Shown: piece after piece, positions 11,488 to 21,875 of the stretch
Layout of the letters: every line of letters begins with the position of its first letter
How positions within the stretch are numbered: the first letter of the stretch is position 1
Source: Aspidiotus rigidus
Lineage: Eukaryota > Arthropoda > Insecta > Hemiptera > Diaspididae
Direction of reading: 5' to 3'
Length of the DNA stretch: 64,000 bases
NCBI GenBank assembly: GCA_035079385.1
Contig: JAVHKY010000003.1
Location: 19,131,001 to 19,195,000 of the forward strand
Made by a program: the position numbers and the translations under genes
The notes under the pieces: generated by a model
Seen by the model: the letters and a program-made list of their open reading frames with translations, nothing else
What the model was told of the DNA's origin: nothing
The model's database searches: none

Positions 11488-13874
11488 ACAATAAAGAGGA
11501 ATACTCCGACGTGGAGTAAAAAAATGCAAACCGCAGAAAAATTGAAAATACGACGAGCGCTTTCGGTTAAACAACCATCTTCGAGCCTGAAATGAAAGCA
11601 ACTGACGAACAAAAGAGAAGAACGAGGTATTAAGATCGTCCAAACGATAAATCACGGTGTGAGTCATAAACAAGTTCGATCAGGCCATCTTCCGGAATAT
11701 ACGAATTAAGAACAGTGATACCGTCAGTGTTGAGATGACGAATTATCTCTATATTCTCGAGGGCGATACGCTTACGGTAGGAATTCTCCTTATGGAGGAG
11801 CTTTTCGGATCCCTCACGGAAGCTGTGGCCACTGTTTATTAAGTGATCGGCGAAAGCTGACTCCCCCAAGTGTCCCTTCTTCCAAGACTTCAGGTGCTCA
11901 GCTACTCGAACTTTCATTTGGCGGCTGGTCTCACCAATAATTATAAAAGCCTCCACAATCCTCACACTCCAACTTATACACACCACTCCTCTCATCAACA
12001 GGTATGGGGTCCTTCAGTCTCACAAACAACCTCTTGACTGTGGTAGGGTTGTAAAACGCGGGTCTGAAGCCAAACGGGCGAAGGGCCCGACCCAATTGCT
12101 GGGAGAACTTCCCCAAGAAAGGGAGACTGATCCAACGCAAACGGCGATCACGGATCGTGTCTCGGGGGAGGGAGGTGGTGGAATCCAGGAGGCCCCTCGT
12201 AACTTTCCTCCGAACCATCACGTCAACATCAACATTGACCCCATTCACTCTGGCCAGGTGTTTTATTGTGATTAACTCTTTCTTGAAGGCAGACTGACTC
12301 AAAGGAATACGAGTCAGTCTGTGAACTAGGCTATGAAAAGCAGCCATCTTGTGAGCAACAGGACCGAACGAACCACCGTGGACTAAAACATCGGTCGTAG
12401 TATCTTTCCTGTAAATTCCAAACTTATAGATACCGTCTATTATAGAGATCGATAAATCCAAAAAGTTAATGGAAAATACCCCTATTTCCAACGTAAATTT
12501 GATGGAAGGGTACCAGGAATTGAGATACCTCAGAAACTCACCAAGGAGATCTGGGTGACCAGTCCAGGTACATAGAACGTCATCAACGTACCTGTGCCAA
12601 TAATGAATATGATTAAGTAACACCTGGTTCGAGGAAAAGAGGTCAAGTTCAAACTTAGACATGAAGATTTCGGATATGAGAGAGCCTAGTGGTGATCCAA
12701 TGGGGATCCCTACTTCGTCAGGGAACTCGAAAAATTTCCCTTCAAATTTACAATAGTTAGGGGACCAGCAAGTATTAAGAAGATCGAAGAATTCGTGAAG
12801 CTCACTATGAGGAATGTTGGCTTTGACGAGTAGCTCACCCATACGCTGGATAGTAGCAGCCTTAGGAATATTCGGGAACAAACCAACAACATCAAACGAG
12901 CAGATGGTCGTTCCCGGGGGAAGGCTTACATCCTTGAGGACGTCAGTTAAAGAGGCCGAATTCAAGACCGAATGAGGGGATTCAAAATCAATACGATTTT
13001 TGAACCAACGGTCAAGGAATTTAGCAAGGAGGTAGGTAGGAGAGGAGACGAAAGAAACAACGGGTCGCATCGGGGTATTGTTCTTATGCACTTTAGGCAG
13101 CCCGTACAAGAGGGGGGGTGTGGGGTTAGGAACGAGGAGGGCTTTTTTCAAAGCAGGAGTTTTGATAACAGCCTCACTCCTGTTGATGACACACCTAACT
13201 TCTTTGACGTGCTTGGGAAAGCTGAAATCCTCACTCTCTTTAGCACCACACTGCTGTAGGACTTCATGGACCTTAGAAGAATAGGCCGATCTCTCCATCA
13301 CTACAACAGCGTTGCCCTTGTCAGCCTTAGTGACGATCAAATCTCCCTCTTTCATCTTCCTCCTTAGACCCTGAATCACTCCTCCCAATTTATTACTCAT
13401 GCGAGGGAGGGGGTTATTACGGACTAATTCGGCAAAGACTTTCTGGGTATTAAAACCAGGACCAATCTTAACCGCAAGATCCGCAACAACATTCGCCAAG
13501 GTTTCATCATTCTTGAGGGGAGGCATACTGAACTTCAAACCTTTCTCAAGGAGGGATGTTTCGTCACTATTGAACACTACCTGACTATTATTTATGAGGG
13601 GAGGATGAAATTTATGAACGACAACACCATCACTCACCCCCTCCTCAACCACCTCCTCATTAACCGTCATTAGGGAGGACAGCTTCTTATTTTTCCTCTC
13701 CTTCAACTTCGCCTCAAACTTCCGACACTTTTCATTGACGTCCCTCATAAAGTAATCCAACTCAAGGGGGAGGATCATGCCGGACTGGATCAGAACAGAG
13801 TTGCGAAGATGGTATGGTAAATTTAATATCACGACCAGATTAAACCTTATGGTCCATTCGAGACTCTCCGGCAT
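11488..13874 (-). pseudogene. Penelope-like reverse transcriptase plus GIY-YIG endonuclease, minus arm
   Basis: Frame 13,874-11,931 encodes 647 residues: an N-terminal PLE segment (QSGMILPLELDYF, then a charged helical stretch), the TKADKGNAVVVM motif, YGLPKVHKNNTPMRPVVSF, motif A with CSFDVVGLFPNI (Asp near residue 328), motif B with GIPIGSPLGSLISEIF, the catalytic HRYVDDVLC (Asp 431-432), INFLDLSI, and the thumb-like LGRALRPFGFRPAFYN. It stops inside the nuclease at GGFYNYW; the rest (IIGETSRQ onward, to RIALENIEII and PEDGLIEL) is in another frame at 11,998-11,630. The break is a 4-bp insertion relative to the 8.2-kb copy. The first ATG (13,874) lies in the opposite arm, past the palindrome centre, so MPES is accidental and the element is 5' truncated. 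The reverse-transcriptase domain itself looks intact. Confidence 0.9.
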
Positions 13875-15864
13875 GCTCCTCCCCCTTGAGTTGGATTACT
13901 GATCTTGCGGTTAAGATTGGTCCTGGTTTTAATACCCAGAAAGTCTTTGCCGAATTAGTCCGTAATAACCCCCTCCCTCGCATGAGTAATAAATTGGGAG
14001 GAGTGATTCAGGGTCTAAGGAGGAAGATGAAAGAGGGAGATTTGATCGTCACTAAGGCTGACAAGGGCAACGCTGTTGTAGTGATGGAGAGATCGGCCTA
14101 TTCTTCTAAGGTCCATGAAGTCCTACAGCAGTGTGGTGCTAAAGAGAGTGAGGATTTCAGCTTTCCCAAGCACGTCAAAGAAGTTAGGTGTGTCATCAAC
14201 AGGAGTGAGGCTGTTATCAAAACTCCTGCTTTGAAAAAAGCCCTCCTCGTTCCTAACCCCACACCCCCCCTCTTGTACGGGCTGCCTAAAGTGCATAAGA
14301 ACAATACCCCGATGCGACCCGTTGTTTCTTTCGTCTCCTCTCCTACCTACCTCCTTGCTAAATTCCTTGACCGTTGGTTCAAAAATCGTATTGATTTTGA
14401 ATCCCCTCATTCGGTCTTGAATTCGGCCTCTTTAACTGACGTCCTCAAGGATGTAAGCCTTCCCCCGGGAACGACCATCTGCTCGTTTGATGTTGTTGGT
14501 TTGTTCCCGAATATTCCTAAGGCTGCTACTATCCAGCGTATGGGTGAGCTACTCGTCAAAGCCAACATTCCTCATAGTGAGCTTCACGAATTCTTCGATC
14601 TTCTTAATACTTGCTGGTCCCCTAACTATTGTAAATTTGAAGGGAAATTTTTCGAGTTCCCTGACGAAGTAGGGATCCCCATTGGATCACCACTAGGCTC
14701 TCTCATATCCGAAATCTTCATGTCTAAGTTTGAACTTGACCTCTTTTCCTCGAACCAGGTGTTACTTAATCATATTCATTATTGGCACAGGTACGTTGAT
14801 GACGTTCTATGTACCTGGACTGGTCACCCAGATCTCCTTGGTGAGTTTCTGAGGTATCTCAATTCCTGGTACCCTTCCATCAAATTTACGTTGGAAATAG
14901 GGGTATTTTCCATTAACTTTTTGGATTTATCGATCTCTATAATAGACGGTATCTATAAGTTTGGAATTTACAGGAAAGATACTACGACCGATGTTTTAGT
15001 CCACGGTGGTTCGTTCGGTCCTGTTGCTCACAAGATGGCTGCTTTTCATAGCCTAGTTCACAGACTGACTCGTATTCCTTTGAGTCAGTCTGCCTTCAAG
15101 AAAGAGTTAATCACAATAAAACACCTGGCCAGAGTGAATGGGGTCAATGTTGATGTTGACGTGATGGTTCGGAGGAAAGTTACGAGGGGCCTCCTGGATT
15201 CCACCACCTCCCTCCCCCGAGACACGATCCGTGATCGCCGTTTGCGTTGGATCAGTCTCCCTTTCTTGGGGAAGTTCTCCCAGCAATTGGGTCGGGCCCT
15301 TCGCCCGTTTGGCTTCAGACCCGCGTTTTACAACCCTACCACAGTCAAGAGGTTGTTTGTGAGACTGAAGGACCCCATACCTGTTGATGAGAGGAGTGGT
15401 GTGTATAAGTTGGAGTGTGAGGATTGTGGAGGCTTTTATAATTATTGGTGAGACCAGCCGCCAAATGAAAGTTCGAGTAGCTGAGCACCTGAAGTCTTGG
15501 AAGAAGGGACACTTGGGGGAGTCAGCTTTCGCCGATCACTTAATAAACAGTGGCCACAGCTTCCGTGAGGGATCCGAAAAGCTCCTCCATAAGGAGAATT
15601 CCTACCGTAAGCGTATCGCCCTCGAGAATATAGAGATAATTCGTCATCTCAACACTGACGGTATCACTGTTCTTAATTCGTATATTCCGGAAGATGGCCT
15701 GATCGAACTTGTTTATGACTCACACCGTGATTTATCGTTTGGACGATCTTAATACCTCGTTCTTCTCTTTTGTTCGTCAGTTGCTTTCATTTCAGGCTCG
15801 AAGATGGTTGTTTAACCGAAAGCGCTCGTCGCAGAGTATTCCTCTTTATTGTTTAACGGATTCG
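13868..15864 (+). pseudogene. Penelope-like reverse transcriptase plus GIY-YIG endonuclease, plus arm
   Basis: Frame 13,886-15,451 encodes 521 residues identical to the C-terminal part of the minus arm from DLAVKIGPGF onward. Motif A Asp is residue 202 and YVDD is residues 303-306; all reverse-transcriptase motifs are present. The start codon and first residues (MSWIT) come from a deletion junction: after GGATTACT the sequence jumps about 269 bp to GATCTTGCGG. The nuclease carries the same 4-bp frameshift (about 15,438-15,447) as the minus arm and continues in the next frame to about 15,750. The 3' tail lacks about 44 bp present in the minus arm. Sharing this frameshift shows that both arms descend from the same defective template. 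Confidence 0.9.
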
Positions 15865-15876
15865 TGTCATGAGTAA

Positions 15877-16587
15877 CTTTTCTTATCTTTCTACGTGGTT
15901 GAAATTTTTGAAAGTCTTGGATGTGCTCTTCTTCTATGTCAGCGGTTTTCAACCCATGGTACGAGTACTCCAAAGGATCTCGAGGGGGATGCGAAATTAC
16001 CGCGCCAGGTAGGAATGATTATAGAAAAGAAGCCTTATAAAATTTCATAGAAGTGGTATGCGGTCTGAAAAAGGGAGAATCGCTGCTCTGTAATGTTTCT
16101 TGATGTTACGCTCTGATTTTTGTTACTCCATCTTCTATGAGTACCCTCTGATGACATCACACTTTGTTGCTTGTAGTCCTATACATGAGTAAATAACCTA
16201 AGAATGTACATATGCGCAAAATTTTTGAATCTAATATACTGTATCCTATAATGCAGCCTAGCACACTGTACCTATTAGGCGTAGTATAATGGAGGCTATA
16301 GGATTAAAATCCAGTATGTATGTATATGATAAAGACTAAGGATACAGGTCCCGAAGTAGCAAATGTTGAAATTTTTCAAGACCCTAAGTAGGTCAAGGTC
16401 ACCAATGACTCATTACGTTGGGCGCTATAAATAGCAGTAAAACCCCGGGTCATTTATAAGGAGTATTGCAGTCACATGAATGGATCATAGCTACTTTTTA
16501 CATGCATATGTCTTTGGGCTAAGGGTCAGTCAGGAATCTGTGTAACGTGACGCTTTATGACGTCATCAATGACCTTGTCCTACTTTA
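15877..16587. other. gene-free stretch
   Basis: No coding signal. Contains an AGGTCAAGGTCA word near 16,387, CCTAG/TATAC-type short repeats near 16,225-16,310 and a TGACGTCA palindrome near 16,558. Confidence 0.55.
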
Positions 16588-16640
16588 GGAACTTGGAAAA
16601 ATTTCAACCTCCAGCCCTCATTACACTAGGCTCAATATAC
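16588..16640 (+). repeat. repeat unit flanking the R1-like LINE, left copy
   Basis: Reads ACTTGGAAAAATTTCAACCT, then AGCCCTCATTACACTAGG and a CAATATACAGCATACT end. The same order of words occurs on the right side at 19,244-19,306 and again near 39,425-39,475. It is a diverged relative of the dispersed 45-bp repeat. The LINE and its tail lie between the two copies. Confidence 0.6.
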
Positions 16641-18890
16641 AGCATACTCCGTCAGCGCCGGATATACCAGCGTAGTAAAGGCTGCGAAGGGGCGCGGGCG
16701 GAAGCACCTGAATACCAGCTGGCTCTTAAAAGGCTGAAGAAAGCCATCAAAGACAGCAAGGGTGCTGCATTGCAAGAGCTATGTGTTTTGACTATACCGC
16801 TTATGGACTGAGCTTCGTCCATACATTGCAATGTTAAACGAGCGTGGAAACATGTATGGTGTGCGCTAGGCAGCGCGGGTGAGTGCGTGGAGAAGTAACA
16901 GCTTCTCCTCCCTCCGCAATCAACCGCGTCGCCTATTCCGAGTCCTCCGCATCTTATTTTCTTATCATATTATTCCACGGGTAAACGTCGTCTTAGTTCA
17001 ATTAAGAGGTATATAGTCAAAGGCTGTGTGAGATGGCAGAGGACGACCCGTTTGGAAAGCCTTATAAGATAGTGCTGAAGAAGCTAAAGGGCCTCTCAGC
17101 AATAATGCGTCGAATGTGGGTCAAATTATTGATGGCTTGTTCCCACAGCAGCCACCACCAATGGTGACGCTACCAATAGTAGAAGAGGATGGTATATACC
17201 TCCTAGGTACAGAGGAGGTGGATGCAGCAGTCAATAGACTGCAGAATAAGTATTGGAAGTCTCCGAGCCCGGATGAGATTCCAAATCTAGTCCCAGCACT
17301 GCTTGTTGGTACATTCAATGCGGCAATTGCTAGGGGACTGTTCCCTGAGCGATCTAGGCCAGTGTTGATTGATAAGAAGGATAAACCCCTTATTGTCCAC
17401 TTTGTCTGCTGGACAATGTCGGGAAACTCCTGGAGCGAGTGATAGCCAATCAACTGGAGAGCTATTTGAAGGAAAGAGATATAATCTCTAGTAGCCAGTA
17501 CGATTTTCAAACTGGACACTGCGTATCAGATGCTGGGATCCGACTGAAGAGGATAGCCGAGTCAACAATTGCTATGCGTGAGTTTTGCGCAGCCGTCAGC
17601 CTCGACATAAGAAATGCGTCCAATTCGATCCCATGGGAGAGGATATTGGAAGCTCTTGTGGACGCAGGAGTGCCCGCATACCTGCTCAGGATGATCAGCA
17701 GCTATTTTAGCTGTCGTGTAATCCAAGCAGAGACGTCTGCTGATACAGTAAAGCGCCCTGTTACTTGTGAGGTGCCGTAGGGATCGATCCTTGGGCCGCT
17801 TTTGTGGTGCGTCGTATTTAACAGGATATTTAAGGTGAAGCTGCCACCGGGGATTAAGCCTATCTGCTAAGCGGATGACCCCCCCCCCCCCCACTGCCAA
17901 AACAACTGTAGCGGTGGAGAGCAGCTGGACTCGAACTTGCAGCTGGAAAGACGGAGGCCATTTCATTCATGACCCGTCGGAAGTTCAGTCCACCCACCGC
18001 CTGCAAGCTATGGAAATAGCAACCAAGAAGCGAATGAAGTACCTGAGCATCTGATTCGACTCAACGCTGAGCTTCAGGCACCATTTCTTCATAGCAGCGA
18101 AAAAGGCAGGCCGGGTAGTTGGATACCTAAGCCGCCTGATGTGCAACCTAGGAGGACCGAGAGAAGCAAGAAGAAGGATCATGATGAGCACCGCCTTGTC
18201 GATCCTCCTATATGGTGCGCCCGTATGGGCCGACTCCATGAAGATACCACACAGAAGGACCTGCGCTGAGGTGTGTTAGTACCTACCGCACTGTCTTGAC
18301 GGAGGCTCTTTGTGTATTAGCACGTTCACCAATAATCGAGCTTCTTGCTGAGGAGAGAGCGGTGGTGTTCAAAGCAAAGAAGACGACGACCAACCAAGAG
18401 GCTTTCCGGGTCAAGCAGGAGGCCAGGCGCTCCTTGCTTCTAAAATGGAAAGCAAGAATTGCCCAGAGTGAGCAGGGTACAGGGACAACCCGTGTGCTAA
18501 TACGCTATCTTGATGAATGGATGAACCGACACCGGTCAGCTGAACTTTCACCTGACGCGGGTGTCAAGCGGCCATGGCTACCCGACAAGTACCTTTACGA
18601 GAAGTTGAGGAAAGTTGAGCAAGCAACGTGTTCGCACTGTAACCAAGGGCAAGATGATGGACCACAACACAGGCGTGGAGACGCGAGCGAGACAAGCTCA
18701 GTCGGTCTCTTCAAGAGATCGGGGTAGATGAAGCGCTTGACCCGAGTAGCCCGGTATCTACCATGCTATAGGTTTCGAAGAAGCATGGAACCAGGTGTCT
18801 GCATTTGCGGCCACCGTCATGTCATGAGGAGGAAGTGGACCGGGAACGGAATAGGTAAATGCAGAACCAAGCTATGGCCTACTCGACGCC
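16640..18890 (+). pseudogene. R1-like non-LTR retrotransposon remnant (reverse transcriptase and C-terminal zinc region)
   Basis: Pieces in successive frames follow the order of an R1-clade ORF2. About 16,670-16,785 is the charged linker ahead of the reverse transcriptase (LKRLKKAIKDSK); it resumes after an inserted MITE at 17,030 with DDPFGKPYKIVLKKL. Then come EVDAAVNRLQNKYWKSPSPDEIPN, VIANQLESYLKERDIIS, SLDIRNASNSIPWERILEAL (motif A region) and GSILGPLLW (motif B). The YADD box is destroyed: the Tyr codon position reads TAA (about 17,867-17,870), followed by ADD and a C15 tract at 17,879-17,893 that shifts the frame. Downstream are KKMK-YLSI, the thumb (SILLYGAPVWADSM) and CSHCNQGQDD, the C-terminal CCHC-type region, ending near FEEAWNQVSAFAATVMS. 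The N-terminal endonuclease is missing. Dead copy. Confidence 0.85.
16786..17022. mobile_element. 237-bp MITE inserted in the LINE, with 8-bp target duplication
   Basis: Interrupts the LINE reading frame. Ends are inverted: TTTTGACTATACC at the left and GGTATATAGTCAAAG at the right, with weaker pairing extending to about 28 bp. Flanked by GCTATGTG (16,778-16,785) and GCTGTGTG (17,023-17,030), an 8-bp duplication with one mismatch; removing the insert rejoins ELC and EMAEDDPFGK of the LINE. An 8-bp duplication is typical of hAT and P superfamilies (established). No coding capacity. Confidence 0.7.
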
Positions 18891-19243
18891 TGTGTACCAT
18901 CAACAATCAGATTTGCAGGAAGAGGACGAGGAAGATCATCCCTGAAAAGATAAAGGAACTTCAACAGCGATCTACTATGTGTATATTGTGTAATGTGGTG
19001 GTGTCGTTGTTGTGTGTGTTCTTATACTTTTTGCGTGCCAGGGGGGCACTGCAGCTTGGCGATTGCCGAGTAGAAGAGGGGGTTCGCCGAGGACATTCTT
19101 CCTTCATTGAAGGTATACCCGAAAGGATCGATTCTAGTGTTGGAGGAAACAAAATTAAATGCATACGCAACCCGCACCAAATCCATCATGGAGGACGGGC
19201 GGTGTTCGCAAATGCGACACAAACGCGCGATATACACCATACT
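18891..19243. other. LINE 3' region or unrelated spacer
   Basis: GC-richer than the window average and open for long stretches on both strands, but no domain is visible. It sits between the last recognisable LINE codons and the right flanking repeat, so a 3' UTR of the R1-like element is the simplest reading. Confidence 0.4.
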
Positions 19244-19306
19244 AGACGTGACTTAAAATTTCGACCTTTAGCCCTCATTATAGTAGGCCCAATATTTAGT
19301 ATACTA
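19244..19306 (+). repeat. repeat unit flanking the R1-like LINE, right copy
   Basis: Reads ACTTAAAATTTCGACCTTTA, AGCCCTCATTATAGTAGG and a CAATATTTAGTATACT end, matching 16,588-16,640. It is the insertion site of the MITE that starts at 19,307. Confidence 0.6.
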
Positions 19307-19701
19307 GGGGGCGTCCATAAATTACGTGAGGCGATTTTTGTGATTTTTCGACCCCCCCCCCTCCCCCTTGGTGAGATATTGTGAGATTTGCCTTGACCCC
19401 CTCCCTCCCCCTCTTATCTCGCGTGAGATTTTCCGAAATGTGTATTTTTGCTTTAAATACGTTTATCTGTGCTTAATTGCGTTTATCTATTAAAAAAACG
19501 TAATTTTCTTGATCACATTTTAAGGACTAGTTTTTATTAAATTTAAGCCAGTTTAGCAATATTTTAGAATGTATTTGTATGAGAAAAAAATTACGTGAGA
19601 TTTGTCGGCACCCCTCCTCCCCCTCCCGTGAGTTCTGGTGAGACTTGGCTGGACCCCCTCCCCCCCAAAAAAAATACCTCACGTAATTTATGAACGCCCC
19701 C
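19307..19701. mobile_element. 395-bp MITE, copy 1, CTA target duplication
   Basis: Terminal inverted repeats GGGGGCGTCCATAAATTACG at the left and the reverse complement (one mismatch, GTTCATAAATT) at the right, continuing GTGAGG on both sides. CTA lies directly outside each end (19,304-19,306 and 19,702-19,704). The interior holds C-rich CCCCCTCCC blocks and AT-rich sequence with no frame. The second copy at 29,085-29,460 has TTA on both sides. 3-bp YTA-type duplications fit the PIF/Harbinger superfamily (TWA-type targets) better than Tc1/mariner. Confidence 0.8.
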
Positions 19702-21740
19702 CTAGACTTATACTAGATAAAAAAGGGGAGCGGAAGAGCGAATCGAAGAAGCCCTCGAAAGTTGGTAGCTGTAAATATCGTATACTGTAGGATATCAAAC
19801 AGAGCTGATGAAAATGAGTGACTAGTCGCCAAAACAGAGGCTGTAAAATTTGAGTACTCCAGAGTTTGATCCGTGATTACAAATTCCTGTTTCTCGGAGT
19901 TTTCACTCACACGACTCCTTACTTCAAATTTTTCGAAGGGGGGGGGGGGGGGATTTTTCAACGAGATATCATATCCTAGAACATGAACGGTGCTGTAAAC
20001 GGCTAGTGGCTCATCTGTAGCCTTAATTACCCCTGATGAGAGAAACCATTAATCCTCTATGAAAGTATTTTTCTCAACTCACGCGAATTTTACGTCAAGA
20101 AAGACGATGTATTCGAATGACATCTTTACACGCGCCTCACTCAGTTTGAATACAACAGTCGTGTTATCACTACAAGCGGGATTACCTTAAAGTAAATTAC
20201 GTATATTCCAGATCCGTACACTATCTTTAGTTTCTCTTATTCCTTAACGAAGATTACATAACTTCACTGGGTGATTTGATGAAAGACTATTCTTTGCGAT
20301 ATAAGAAAGTCGACTTCGAGATAATTTTCTGCGAATGAACGACGGTCGAACTGTCGCGCAAATCAGTTTAAATTACTTGGCAAACCTTCAAACCGTTATC
20401 AGTAAATTTGAGCCAGGGTGAACTATCTCTTTAATGCTGTAATAAACGACTATACGAAGCGGATAAAAGAAAGAGTGAAAGCATACAATATCGTCTGAGT
20501 AATTTTACTAACGGCTGATGGTATAGCTCGATAAGCTACACAGGAAATGTAAAATAAATTGAAAGAAATTTTTTTATTATATTTACCTATGGTAGTCAAC
20601 ACAGTATCTTCGCTTCAATAAAAATTAAAACAAACGATTGATACCCGAAACAATAGCATCGTACGAATCTTACAAACGCGACTTTCGCACGTACGGATGT
20701 TGTATTTGTACTTTCAATTTTACGACAAATTTCGTTGAAAAATGATTCATGTATCCAGCGTGCTCCCAAATTGATTTTCAAGTTACTCACCGGATTACAA
20801 ATTTCGTTTCGACTATTAATTTCTCATTTTCGAAACGTATCCCTCTAATATATAGATCATTGACCATCGAAAAATTGGATTTAACTGATGAAGAGGGGAA
20901 GTATGCGGTTGGGTTACGTGTTCAGAAAGTTAAGCTTGAAACCGAATTATCTAAACTGCCATCCATTCCCGTGTTCGAGATTATTTTTTTCTCTTATTGT
21001 ATTCCCTCGATGCGTGCTTGCGCGTGTGTTGCAAATATTATTCGGTTAGTGACTTAAGCTTCCACAAATACTGCATGACACATTAAAAATTGAAGAAAAT
21101 CAAGAGTTACCGATAGATTCTGTGGAAAAGAAGAACTCGAAAAATTTTTATAGACTTTTACGGTTGGAGTGTAGAGTATCACACTCGGAAAAATAGATAT
21201 CGGGAGGGAGTAGAGAAGGATTCACTCGACGTTTAAGAGTTTGCAAGCTTGGCGAAGTCGTGGATTTTTTTAATTATAATTCCTTGTTTCGAGCTTCATC
21301 TCTTATCAGATATCCACCATCTGTCTCTTGTCACTACGAATATAAAAGGTTTCTGAGTTACTTTTTCAAGTACCGGTTTATGTAAACTGAGTTATTCAAG
21401 AACAACGCCGTGACAAAAAACATAAATTGCAAAAGAAAATTCGTTCGTGGTTCGAGCGCTAATGTTGCGCTGGGCCGGGGAAAGATAAAAGACAGTAGGT
21501 ATCTAAACTATGACGGTATATGAGAGAAAAATGAAAAAATTGAAATGAGACTTGAATTAAATAGAGGTTGCTTTCCGATGTCCCATAAAAGATGTCCACA
21601 AACATTCTACAGAATTGATGGGATGAAGAAACCTTTAAATACGCTTTATTCAAGAGTCATTCCAAATTTTTCAATTTATCAGAGAACCTCCTGTACGGAG
21701 GAAGAGGGGTGCTTTGAAAAAAATAACGTGTGCCGGCGGT
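19702..21740. other. gene-free stretch
   Basis: A G16-17 homopolymer lies at about 19,937-19,953. A 102-codon plus frame at 20,749-21,057 contains LTDEEGKYAVGLRVQKVKLE, a plausible exon-like amphipathic piece, but it has no match I recognise and no clear splice sites; I leave it unassigned. The rest is non-coding. Confidence 0.45.
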
Positions 21741-21744
21741 AAAA

Positions 21745-21875
21745 CATGAGACTTGGAAAAATTTCGATTCTCGGGTTATATATCATAGGAGGAGGATGTG
21801 GGGGGGGAGGAAATTGGACCTCCAACTTGTAGGTGATGGGAGGGAGAATTGGAAAAACTTCGACTCTCAAGTTAT
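21745..21875 (+). repeat. diverged units of the dispersed ~45-bp repeat
   Basis: Contains GACTTGGAAAAATTTCGATT, CTCGGGTTATATATCATAGG and, one unit later, GGAAAAACTTCGACTCTCAAG, separated by a G-rich segment. Same family as at 7.3-7.8 kb. Confidence 0.7.

Larger units (their letters stand above)
11476..15876. mobile_element. head-to-head palindromic pair of Penelope-like elements (family A) flanked by a 12-bp direct repeat
   Basis: Two PLE-A copies in opposite orientation meet 5' end to 5' end. The arms run from the outer 3' tails (GAGTATTCCTCTTTATTG) to CCGGCATG at 13,868-13,875, facing CATGCCGG at 13,776-13,783, with a central unique spacer of about 83 bp. Protein products of the shared part are identical over about 515 residues, and the DNA I compared is essentially identical. 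The pair is bounded by TGTCATGAGTAA at 11,476-11,487 and again at 15,865-15,876, a perfect direct repeat consistent with one target-site duplication for the whole structure. The plus arm lacks about 269 bp of 5' coding sequence (equivalent to 13,482-13,750) and about 44 bp of 3' tail. An assembly fold-back artefact cannot be excluded from sequence alone, but the direct repeat and arm-specific deletions argue against it. Confidence 0.85.

Noticed and set aside
12972..13284. Plus-strand frames inside the minus PLE arm, and their mirror frames at 14,098-14,410
   Set aside because: They are antisense shadows of the reverse-transcriptase coding sequence; their duplication only reflects the palindrome.
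20030..20055. CTGATGAGAGAAACC as a hammerhead ribozyme core
   Set aside because: There is no room for stem II between CTGATGAG and GAAA, and no flanking helices are visible.
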